This document shows positions 7,272-14,175 of a stretch of 25,408 nt of DNA, piece after piece. The position numbers and the translations under genes are program-made. The first letter of the stretch is position 1. Each line of letters opens with the position of its first letter. Below the pieces are notes generated by a model that saw only the letters and a program-made list of their open reading frames with translations, was not told the origin of the DNA and ran no database searches. The DNA comes from JBBQSN01 sp038213835 (lineage in GTDB: Bacteria > Actinomycetota > Actinomycetes > Actinomycetales > CAWJMD01): positions 1 through 25,408 of the forward strand of contig JBBQSN010000028.1 in NCBI GenBank assembly GCA_038213835.1. Reading direction: 5' to 3'.

Positions 7272-8255
7272 ATGCCAGAGACGTCGCGCACCGGCCCCGG
7301 ACCTGACGGCGGGAGCTACACCAACCCCGTCCACCCCGACTACTTCGCGGACCCGTTCGTGCTGGCCGCGCAGGGGCGCTACTACGCGTTCGGTACCGGC
7401 GAGGGCGACACCTCGCAGTCGCTCGTGGGGCTGGTGTCGGACGACCTGGTCGGCTGGGAGCCGCTCGGCACCGTGCTGGAGCCGGCGGCCGTCCCGGCCG
7501 ACGCCACGCACCTGTGGGCGCCGGAGGTCGCGCGGGTCGGCGAGGAGTACGTCATCTGGTACTCGGCCGGTCGGGGCGACACGGGGCACCGGCTGCGGGC
7601 GGCCGCCAGCGCGCGGCCGGAGGGGCCCTACCGCGACCTGGCCGCGGACCTGGCCACCGACGAGCCGTTCGCCATCGACCCGCACCCGTTCCAGGACCAC
7701 GACGGGACCTGGTACCTCTTCTACGCGGTCGACCGGCTCCAGCAGGAGCGCGTCGGCACCGCGATCGTCGTCGACCGGATGCCGAGCCCGGGTCGGCTGG
7801 CCGGCGAACCGCAGGCCGTCGTGACACCGTCGTCGGACTGGCAGCTGTTCCTGGCCGGACGGACGATGTACGACGCCGTGCACGACTGGCACACCTGCGA
7901 GGGGCCGTTCGTCGTGCACCGGGAGGGGCGCTACTGGTGCCTGTACTCCGGTGGCAACTGGCAGCAGCCCTCCTACGGGGTGTCGGTCGCCTCGGCCCCG
8001 CACCCCCTCGGGCCCTGGACGGAGGAGCCGGGCGAGGTGCCGCGGGTGATCCGCACCCGGCCCGGCGTGGTGCTCGGCCCGGGCCACGCGAGCGTGGTCA
8101 CCGACGCAGCAGGCGAGGACTGGTTGGTCTACCACGCGTGGGACGCCGAGGGCACGGCTCGGCGGATGTGCCTGGACCGGCTCCGGTGGACCCCGGACGG
8201 CCCCACCTGCGACGGCCCGACGAGCACCCCGCAGCCCGCGCCGGTCGTCGGGTAG
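7272..8255 (+). CDS. Cytoplasmic glycoside hydrolase family 43 protein
   Basis: This is an intracellular GH43 enzyme of 327 residues, a single propeller domain without signal peptide or lipobox. Motif residues are the general base Asp 27 (YFADPFV), the pKa modulator Asp 136 (FAIDPHPF) and the general acid Glu 210 (TCEGPFVV). HLWAPEV (80-86) and GPGHASVV with its conserved His near residue 280 complete the pattern. The ATG is chosen because a TACAGT box ends six bases before it and the first family motif follows within 20 residues; the frame stays open far upstream but only opposite the divergent gene. It probably hydrolyses oligosaccharides brought in by the upstream importer, releasing arabinose or xylose. 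It is transcribed divergently from the secreted GH43 gene and may share the palindromic control region. Substrate specificity is not readable from the sequence. Confidence 0.87.
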   Translation: MPETSRTGPGPDGGSYTNPVHPDYFADPFVLAAQGRYYAFGTGEGDTSQSLVGLVSDDLVGWEPLGTVLEPAAVPADATHLWAPEVARVGEEYVIWYSAGRGDTGHRLRAAASARPEGPYRDLAADLATDEPFAIDPHPFQDHDGTWYLFYAVDRLQQERVGTAIVVDRMPSPGRLAGEPQAVVTPSSDWQLFLAGRTMYDAVHDWHTCEGPFVVHREGRYWCLYSGGNWQQPSYGVSVASAPHPLGPWTEEPGEVPRVIRTRPGVVLGPGHASVVTDAAGEDWLVYHAWDAEGTARRMCLDRLRWTPDGPTCDGPTSTPQPAPVVG

Positions 8256-8293
8256 GCGGCTGCTGCGGTGAGGGCCGCGCAGGGCCGCGCCCG

Positions 8294-8299
8294 TAACGA
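8294..8299 (+). promoter_or_regulatory. Candidate -10 box before the membrane sensor-like gene
   Basis: TAACGA lies 31 bases before the chosen GTG (8331). It falls inside a possible longer frame from GTG 8268, which argues against that earlier start. Support is weak without a -35. Confidence 0.25.
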
Positions 8300-8330
8300 T
8301 CCGCGGACGGGGAGTCGCGAGGCTGCGGTC

Positions 8331-9512
8331 GTGCCTCGAGCCACGAGCGTGTCGACCACCGCCGGCGCGGCGGTGCTCGTCACCGCCGTGCTCGCGGTGG
8401 TCTGGGTCGTCCTCGAGGAACCGGGACAGCTGGTCGTCCTGCCTCTGGCCCTCGTGGCGACGGTGCTGGCCACGCGGCGGCCGTCGAACCCGATCGGCTG
8501 GGCGCTCGCCGTTGCGGCCGTGTCCTTCACCGTCAGCGAGGTCGGCCGCGCCTGGGCCGAGGGGGCCGAACCCGGCCTCGGGGCCGCCGTCGGGCTCTGG
8601 CTCGGGGAGTGGCTCATCCTGCTGTGGACCGGCACGGTCGGCGTCCTGGTGCCCCTAGTCTTCCCGGACGGTCGGCTGCCCTCGTCCCGGTGGCGACCGG
8701 TGGCGACGGTGGCTGTCGTCGCCGTGGTCGTCTCGACGGTCGCGTCGGTTCTCGGGGCTGGTCGCCTGCAGGTCGGGGACAGGCCGTCGCTGGAGAACCC
8801 GCTGGCCCTCCCCGGCCCGGCGGGAGAGCTGCTGGCCACCGTCTCCGGAGTGGGGGACCTGGTGGTCACCGCCTGCGGCGTCGTGGCCCTGGTGGGCCTG
8901 GTGGTGAGGTTCCGCGGCGCGCACGGGGTGCAGCGCCAGCAGCTCAAGGTCGTCACCGCCGCCCTGGTCCTGTTGCTCGTCGGGGTGAGCGCGGCCGCGC
9001 TGGCTGCCACCGTGGTGGGTGAACGCACCACGGGGCCGGTGGCGGTCGTGGCCGTGGTCGGTTGGTTCACCTTCCTGATCGCGCTCATGTTCGTCCTGCC
9101 CATCAGCCTCTGCGTCGCGGTGCTGCGATACCGGTTGTTCGACCTCGACGTGGTGATCCGACGGTCGTTGGTCTACGGGCCGCTGGTGGTGGTCCTGGCG
9201 GCGACGTACCTGGGGTCGGTGCTGGTGCTGGGCGTGCTGCTGCGTCCGGTGACGCGGGAGTCGGACGTGGCGGTGGCGGCCTCGACGCTGGCGGTGGCGG
9301 CGTTGTTCCAGCCGGTGCGGCGGCGGGTGCGGTCGCTGGTGGACCGGCGGTTCTTCCGGGCCCGGTACGACGCCGAGCTGACGGTGCAGAGCTTCGGGGC
9401 CTCGGTGCGGTCGGTGGCTGATCTCGACGTCCTGCGCGAGGAGCTGGTAGCGGTCGTGCGCGAGTCCGTGCAGCCCGAGCAGGCCAGGCTCTGGGTCCGC
9501 GAGCTCGACTGA
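8331..9512 (+). CDS. Polytopic membrane protein resembling a histidine-kinase sensor half, kinase domain absent
   Basis: The 393-residue product has about nine hydrophobic segments and then a soluble tail of roughly 85 residues. Sequence blocks match the N-terminal half of a common actinobacterial sensor-kinase type: FPDGRLPSSRWRPVA, RYRLFDLDVVIRRSLVYGP, FQPVRRRVRSLVDRRFFRARYDAE, and a coiled segment DLDVLREELVAVVRESVQPEQA. In those kinases a dimerisation and ATP-binding domain follows; here the protein stops at LWVRELD with no H-box, N-box or G-box. GTG 8331 is chosen because GAGG lies eight bases upstream; GTG 8268 would add 21 hydrophilic residues. No response regulator is adjacent. It could be an orphan sensor acting through a partner, or a decayed kinase. 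The membrane topology is well supported; the role is not. Confidence 0.75.
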   Translation: MPRATSVSTTAGAAVLVTAVLAVVWVVLEEPGQLVVLPLALVATVLATRRPSNPIGWALAVAAVSFTVSEVGRAWAEGAEPGLGAAVGLWLGEWLILLWTGTVGVLVPLVFPDGRLPSSRWRPVATVAVVAVVVSTVASVLGAGRLQVGDRPSLENPLALPGPAGELLATVSGVGDLVVTACGVVALVGLVVRFRGAHGVQRQQLKVVTAALVLLLVGVSAAALAATVVGERTTGPVAVVAVVGWFTFLIALMFVLPISLCVAVLRYRLFDLDVVIRRSLVYGPLVVVLAATYLGSVLVLGVLLRPVTRESDVAVAASTLAVAALFQPVRRRVRSLVDRRFFRARYDAELTVQSFGASVRSVADLDVLREELVAVVRESVQPEQARLWVRELD

Positions 9513-9603
9513 GGCGGCCGGATCCTGCCGGGGGCACGTGGCTCAGGCGGCCCGCGAGGTCACCCTGTGCCGCCCCCCGGCGGTGCGAGCAGAACAGCCC
9601 GAC

Positions 9604-9753
9604 CTACGGCTCCTGCGGCTCCTGCGCCTGGACCGCGACCAGGTGCTCCACCACGGCGGCGACGGGCAGCGCCGAACGTTCCAGCAGCAGGTCCCGCGCC
9701 AGGAGCGCCCGGTTCAGCTCGTCGCGCGTGAGCATCCGCTCAGCGGCGACCAT
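9604..9753 (-). pseudogene. N-terminal remnant of a winged-helix DNA-binding (HTH_42, AlkZ/YcaQ-like) gene
   Basis: Read on the minus strand from ATG 9753, 49 codons give a product containing LTRDELNRALLARDLLLERS, then VEHLVAVQAQEPQEP, and stop at TAG (9604-9606). This is the characteristic start of actinobacterial winged-helix proteins of the HTH_42 (formerly DUF1006) family, normally about 350-400 residues, whose first motif usually ends in a Q-Q-P-P-Y-VGLW-type sequence. The stop falls where the Tyr codon is expected, and the next codons still read VGLF before similarity is lost. So I infer a nonsense mutation plus loss of the rest of the gene. The 254 bp between the sensor-like gene and arcA hold nothing else I can support except a small GC hairpin at 9570-9583. 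Confidence 0.65.
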
Positions 9754-9766
9754 GGTGAGAAGCCTG

Positions 9767-11023
9767 TCAGGACAACGGGTCTCGCGATACCGGACAAGAC
9801 ATGCACCGCGGACCGCCGCGGCCGGACCCGAGCTCGGACCCGCTGATCGCGATCACCTCGATGCCCTGCTCCTCGAGCCGGGCGTTGGTCTCGGTGTTCC
9901 GCTCGTAGGCCACCACCACCCCGGGGGCGAGCGCCAGGGTGTTGTTGCCGTCGTCCCACTGCTCGCGCTCGGCGGTCACGGGGTCCAGGCCGGTGTCGAT
10001 GACCCGCAGCCGGTCGATCTGCATGGCGTCGGCGGCCGCCTCCAGGAACGGTCGCGGGCCGGTGACCTCGAGGTCGCCGTTGCCGGAGGTGACGGTGAGC
10101 GCGGTGAGCGAGTCGGCGATCACCGGGTACATGACCACGGCGTCGCGGTCGACCATCGTGCAGACCGTGTCGAGGTGCATGGTCGCGCGCTCCTGCGCGA
10201 TCGGGACGGCGAGCACGGTGTGGGCCACACCGGCCGAGAAGACCTGTCGGGCGAGCCGTTCCAGACCGGCCGGGGTGGTGCGCTCGCCGGTGCCGACGGC
10301 CAGGACGCCGTTGCCCAGCACGAGGATGTCCCCGCCCTCGACGTGCTCGAGGGTCGGGTCGTAGACCAGCTCGGTGCCGGCGAAGCGCGGGTGGTGGGTG
10401 TAGATCGCGCGGGTCAGCGTGGTCTCGCGCTCCCGGGCAGGCATCGCCAGCGACGTGACGGCCACCCGGTCGCCGATCCAGGCCGAGGAGTCGCGGGTGA
10501 AGAGCAGGTTGGGCAACGGGTCGACGACGAAGTCCGACGGCGCCGCCAGCGCGGCGACGACGCCGGCGTGCCCGGCGTCGGCGGCGGTGAGCAGCTCGTC
10601 GGTGCGCAGCCCGCCCATCAGGGTGGCGGCCAGCGCCTGGTCGTCCAGGTCCCTGAGGTGGGCCTCGACCCGGCCGGCCAGTGTCTGCCCGAGGTACGGG
10701 GAGTCGACGGCGGCGGCGATGGCGGTGGCTCGGGCCAGTGGCGCTGCCAGGGCCGTGGTGAGCAGCTCGGCCAGGTACAGCACCTCGACCCCGCGGTCGC
10801 GCAGGGCCTGCGCGAAGGCGTCGTGCTCGTCCTGGGCGCGGCTCACCCACGGGATGCCGTCGAAGAGCAGCCGGTCGTTGTTGCGCGGCGTCAGTCGGCT
10901 CAGCTCGGTGCCGGGACGGTGCAGGACCACGCTGCGCAGTCGTCCGACCTCACTGGTGACGCCCAGGGGGGCGGTCCCCGCGGGCCCGCTGGAAGGATCG
11001 GGTCGATCGGTCTGCTCGGTCAT
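9767..11023 (-). CDS. arcA: Arginine deiminase
   Basis: This enzyme converts L-arginine to citrulline and ammonia in the cytoplasm. It has 418 residues, the standard family length. Diagnostic blocks are RSVVLHRPGTEL, TPRNNDRLLFDGIPW, PNLLFTRDSS (Asp 178), HHPRF, HVEGGDILVLGNG (Glu 229), RATMHLDTVCTM (His 283, Asp 285), and the catalytic Cys 407 in GGPRCMSCP. All residues of the guanidino-group-modifying active site are therefore present. No arcB, arcC or arginine/ornithine antiporter is adjacent, so it is a stand-alone gene here and may serve arginine catabolism or acid/nitrogen balance rather than a local ATP-yielding ADI operon. The ATG at 11023 has no good Shine-Dalgarno but follows a TAGCCT box by seven bases, which suggests leaderless expression. 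Confidence 0.96.
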   Translation of the reverse strand: MTEQTDRPDPSSGPAGTAPLGVTSEVGRLRSVVLHRPGTELSRLTPRNNDRLLFDGIPWVSRAQDEHDAFAQALRDRGVEVLYLAELLTTALAAPLARATAIAAAVDSPYLGQTLAGRVEAHLRDLDDQALAATLMGGLRTDELLTAADAGHAGVVAALAAPSDFVVDPLPNLLFTRDSSAWIGDRVAVTSLAMPARERETTLTRAIYTHHPRFAGTELVYDPTLEHVEGGDILVLGNGVLAVGTGERTTPAGLERLARQVFSAGVAHTVLAVPIAQERATMHLDTVCTMVDRDAVVMYPVIADSLTALTVTSGNGDLEVTGPRPFLEAAADAMQIDRLRVIDTGLDPVTAEREQWDDGNNTLALAPGVVVAYERNTETNARLEEQGIEVIAISGSELGSGRGGPRCMSCPVSRDPLS

Positions 11024-11030
11024 GGGCGGG

Positions 11031-11036
11031 AGGCTA
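11031..11036 (-). promoter_or_regulatory. Candidate -10 box, leaderless start of arcA
   Basis: The minus strand reads TAGCCT, then seven bases, then the ATG at 11023. The spacing puts the transcription start at the start codon. No Shine-Dalgarno is suitably placed. Confidence 0.5.
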
Positions 11037-11134
11037 TCTCCTGGGACCCCACTCGGGAGGTGCAGGATGGCGGACGTCGGTGCCCGCCCGAACCAGCCCA
11101 CGTCCCGGGTGGGCGGCGCCACGGCGTGAGGCTC

Positions 11135-11140
11135 TACCCT
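11135..11140 (+). promoter_or_regulatory. Candidate -10 box, leaderless start of GT2 gene
   Basis: TACCCT is followed by six bases and GTG 11147. This favours 11147 over the in-frame GTG at 11126, which would lie upstream of the box. Confidence 0.5.
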
Positions 11141-11146
11141 GCCGCG

Positions 11147-11899
11147 GTGACCTCTCCCGTGCCGGCTGGTGTCGCCGTGGTCGTCCCGGCCAAGGACGAG
11201 GCCGAGCGGGTCGCGGCCACCGTCCGCTCGGCGCTGTCGATCCAGGGCGTCGACCTCGTGGTCGTGGTCGACGACGGCAGCAGCGACCGCACCCAGCACC
11301 TGGCCCGCGAGGCCGGCGCCACCGTCGTGCGGCACCTGCGCAACCGCGGCAAGGCCGCCGCGATGCAGACCGGTGCCGCGTCCGTCGCCGCGCGCGAGCA
11401 GGCCGACGGCACCGCGCCGCGGGCGCTGCTGTTCGTGGACGCCGACCTCGCCGGCACCGCGGCGAACACCGCACCGCTGGCCGCGCCCGTCCTGGCCGGC
11501 GAGGCGGACATGACGATCGCGGTCCTGCCCGCCCAGTCGGCTCCCGGCGGCGGCCGCGGCCTGGTGGTCGACCTCGCCCGCCGCGGCATCCAGCAGGCCA
11601 CCGGGTTCACGCCCGCTCAACCGCTGTCCGGCATGCGCTGCCTGACCCGCGAGGCCTACGACGCCGCACTGCCGCTGGCGTCCGGCTGGGGCGTGGAGAC
11701 CGCCCTGACGATCGACCTGCTCCGGGCGGGGCTGCGGGTGCAGGAGGTGCCGTGCGACCTCCAGCACCGGGTCAGCGGGCGCGATCTGCGTGGCCAGCTG
11801 CACCGCGCGGCGCAGTACCGCGACGTCGCGCGCGCTCTCGCCGCCCGCTCCGGCTGGCGCGCCGTCAGCTCGTTGCGGCCGCGGCGCCGGTCGGCCTGA
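11147..11899 (+). CDS. Glycosyltransferase family 2 protein
   Basis: This is a GT-A fold glycosyltransferase of 250 residues, probably cytoplasmic and membrane-associated at most, since no hydrophobic helix is present. The nucleotide-sugar-binding half shows VAVVVPAKDEAERV, VVVVDDGSSDRT (Asp 42-43) and the metal-binding DAD (98-100) in LLFVDADLAGT. Further on, FTPAQPLSGMRCLTREAY and GWGVETALTIDLLRAG fit the acceptor half of polyprenyl-phosphate or glucosyl-3-phosphoglycerate synthase-like GT2 enzymes. LQHRVSGRDLRGQLHRA near the C-terminus resembles the same group. The donor and acceptor are not known. The start is GTG 11147, seven bases after a -10-like box. The gene overlaps the convergent membrane-protein gene by 35 bp at its 3' end and is divergent from arcA. 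Confidence 0.85.
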   Translation: MTSPVPAGVAVVVPAKDEAERVAATVRSALSIQGVDLVVVVDDGSSDRTQHLAREAGATVVRHLRNRGKAAAMQTGAASVAAREQADGTAPRALLFVDADLAGTAANTAPLAAPVLAGEADMTIAVLPAQSAPGGGRGLVVDLARRGIQQATGFTPAQPLSGMRCLTREAYDAALPLASGWGVETALTIDLLRAGLRVQEVPCDLQHRVSGRDLRGQLHRAAQYRDVARALAARSGWRAVSSLRPRRRSA

Positions 11900-14108
11900 C
11901 GTCGTCGACCGGGGGGGCCTGCCCCGCCGGATCGTCCTCGGCGGGGTCGTCCTGGGCCATCTCGAGCGTGCGCACGCTCGCGGCGATGAGCAGCGGGATG
12001 AGCAGTGTCGCCCCGATCGCCGGGACCACGGTGCCGGAGTCGTTGACGGCGAAGCCGATCGTCAGCATGACCAGCAGCGCACCGAGCCCGTGCCGCAGCG
12101 TGGGGCCGGCCTCGTACGTGCGCTGCAGGGCAGGTGCGCCCCAGGCCGAGGGGCGCATCAGCACCAGTCCGACGAACACCGCGCCGAAGGGCACGAGCAG
12201 GGTCAGGTAGCTGCCGGTGAGGATCGCCCAGTTCTGCAGCGCCTTGCGCTGGATCACCACGAGCGCACCGCCGTCGATGACGGTCTGGACGAAGCCGCCG
12301 AAGTGGGTGCGGTCGGCCAGCGGCCGCAGCCAGTCGGCGACGCTGAGCATCACGACGACCAGCACCGTCCCGAGCCCGATCAGGGCGACCCGGCGCCAGG
12401 TGACCCGCAAACCCGCCACGAGCAGGGCGAGCAGGGTGAAGGCCGGGATCATGGCCGGCGGCCCACCGAAGTCGCTGCCGATGCCCGGCGTGCCGTCGAT
12501 GACGACCGCGAGCACCCCGACGACGACGACGACCGACACCGCCAGCCGGCGGCGGCCCGCGCGCAGCGAGGCGTCGGCGAGGGCGGTCGCGAGCATCAGG
12601 GCACCGGTGGCGAACAGCGCGAACTGCACGTTGCCGAGACCGTAGAACCGTCCGGCCACGACCGGTTGCTGCCCCATCAGCGAGCTGATCTGCAGGTGCG
12701 AGCCGGTGAGCACGTCCAGGGCCAGGACGCCGGCCGTGACGCCGGAGACGACGCCGAGCGGGCCGAGCCGCCGGTCCCGCCAGGGGCCGAGCAGCGCCAG
12801 GCTCGCGATCACGACGACCCAGACCAACACGGCGCCCACCACCGCGAGCAGGTCGTGCTCGGCGCGCCACCACGGCACGAGGTTGGCCAGGAAGGTCGAC
12901 ACCGGGACGGACGCGAACACGACCGCGACCCGACGCAGGGTGCCCAGCACGCGGTCGCGGCCGTCCGGTCCGCCCCAGTTGTTCCTCAGGGCCAGCGCGG
13001 CGCCGCCGTAGAGCAGGATCTGGGCGATCACCAGGCCGTTGAAGAACCACACGACCAGCGGCTGGACGGTGATCGCCGCCTCCGCGAGGTCGGACAACCG
13101 CTGCTCGCGCTCGGCGGCCGTGGTGCTGCCCGGCTGGGCCGTGACGACCGCACCGGGGAGGCCGGTCGGGGCGTCGACGCCGAGCAGCCGCAGCACGGTG
13201 GGCATGAGGTCGGTGACCTGGACCATGCCGTCCTGGCGGGTCGACCGGCTGCCGAGCAGGGCCTCGGCGTACTCGGCGCCGTCGGGGCCCGGCCCGGTCG
13301 CGGCCACGAGCTGCAGGTGCGGGGTGCGGCCGGAGTCGGCCAGCGAGGCGACCAGCACGCTCGCGTCCGGTGGCAGCGTGCCGAGGACGGCGGCGAGCCG
13401 CTGGTCGATGCGGCCCACCTGGTCGATGCGGGGGCCGGCCTGCTGGTCGGGGTCCTTGGGACCGAGGTCGTCCCCGTCGCGCACGCTGCCGAGGTCGACG
13501 ACGAGGAGGTCGTCGCGCAGCAGCCGGGGCTCCAGGAGCGCGGCCAGCGCCTCGGGGTCGCGCGGTCGGGCCTCGTAGTCGCCGACGACCTTGCCGTCGG
13601 TGCCCACCGTGGCGATCGCGGCACCGGGCCCGATCGCCGAGACCGAGACCCGCTCCTCGCGCAGCAGGTCACCCACGGTGCCGGGGACGGCGCCGAACGT
13701 CCCGGCCTCCGCCTCCTCGCGGAAGACCGAGAAGTCCTGGACGACGGAGGTCCTGCCCTGTCTCACCGGCTCGTTCGCCGTCCTGCACATCGGCTCGGAC
13801 GACTGCTGCGGCGCGTCGGCGGCGCGGCGCCCGGCCGACAGCGCCAGCCAGCCGTCGATGGGGCAGGCGGCGCCCCGGACGTTGCGGATCGAGAGGGCAG
13901 CCACCGCGGCCTCGTCGAGCAGACCGGCCAGGGCCGGGGTGCGCTCGTGGTCGACGTCGTCCCATCGCAGGCCTGCGGTGCCGAGGACCACGACCGGACC
14001 GGGCACGGCGTCCTCGGCCGACCTGGCCCCTGCCGGGGCGGTGAGGGTGAGCAACCCGGCCACGGCGACGAGCAGCGCGACGGCGGCACGCAGCAGGGAG
14101 GGAGGCAC
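11865..14108 (-). CDS. Membrane protein with alkaline-phosphatase-like ectodomain
   Basis: The product has 747 residues in two halves. A signal-type helix (residues 5-25) leads to a predicted extracytoplasmic domain (about 30-345). This begins VVVLGTAGLRWDDVDHERTP, with Asp 50-51 placed as in alkaline phosphatase superfamily enzymes, and ends in VQVTDLMPTVLRLLGV, another signature of that fold. The ligand-rich middle is not obviously conserved, so activity is uncertain. From about residue 350 to 720 come roughly ten membrane helices, with conserved-looking polar blocks GRFYGLGNVQFAL, DGTPGIGSDFGGPPAM and GFAVNDSGTVVPAIG, and then an acidic Pro-rich tail. The start is GTG 14108, seven bases after a TACCCT box. 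It may act in export or remodelling of an envelope polymer or lipid, given the adjoining glycosyltransferase; that is inference from context. I do not recognise a characterised homologue. Confidence 0.75.
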   Translation of the reverse strand: MPPSLLRAAVALLVAVAGLLTLTAPAGARSAEDAVPGPVVVLGTAGLRWDDVDHERTPALAGLLDEAAVAALSIRNVRGAACPIDGWLALSAGRRAADAPQQSSEPMCRTANEPVRQGRTSVVQDFSVFREEAEAGTFGAVPGTVGDLLREERVSVSAIGPGAAIATVGTDGKVVGDYEARPRDPEALAALLEPRLLRDDLLVVDLGSVRDGDDLGPKDPDQQAGPRIDQVGRIDQRLAAVLGTLPPDASVLVASLADSGRTPHLQLVAATGPGPDGAEYAEALLGSRSTRQDGMVQVTDLMPTVLRLLGVDAPTGLPGAVVTAQPGSTTAAEREQRLSDLAEAAITVQPLVVWFFNGLVIAQILLYGGAALALRNNWGGPDGRDRVLGTLRRVAVVFASVPVSTFLANLVPWWRAEHDLLAVVGAVLVWVVVIASLALLGPWRDRRLGPLGVVSGVTAGVLALDVLTGSHLQISSLMGQQPVVAGRFYGLGNVQFALFATGALMLATALADASLRAGRRRLAVSVVVVVGVLAVVIDGTPGIGSDFGGPPAMIPAFTLLALLVAGLRVTWRRVALIGLGTVLVVVMLSVADWLRPLADRTHFGGFVQTVIDGGALVVIQRKALQNWAILTGSYLTLLVPFGAVFVGLVLMRPSAWGAPALQRTYEAGPTLRHGLGALLVMLTIGFAVNDSGTVVPAIGATLLIPLLIAASVRTLEMAQDDPAEDDPAGQAPPVDDVRPTGAAAATS

Positions 14109-14115
14109 GTCGTCC

Positions 14116-14121
14116 AGGGTA
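14116..14121 (-). promoter_or_regulatory. Candidate -10 box, leaderless start of the phosphatase-like membrane gene
   Basis: The minus strand reads TACCCT, then seven bases, then GTG 14108. The same box and spacing type precede the GT2 gene, which may indicate parallel expression. Confidence 0.45.
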
Positions 14122-14175
14122 GTGAGCGGTTGTGGACGTCCCGTGCCCGTCGTGGACGGATCGTCGAAGAGATCC

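Noticed and set aside
8268..8330. Earlier GTG start of the sensor-like gene
   Set aside because: It adds only hydrophilic residues, has no ribosome-binding site and would contain a possible -10 box; GTG 8331 has GAGG at good distance.
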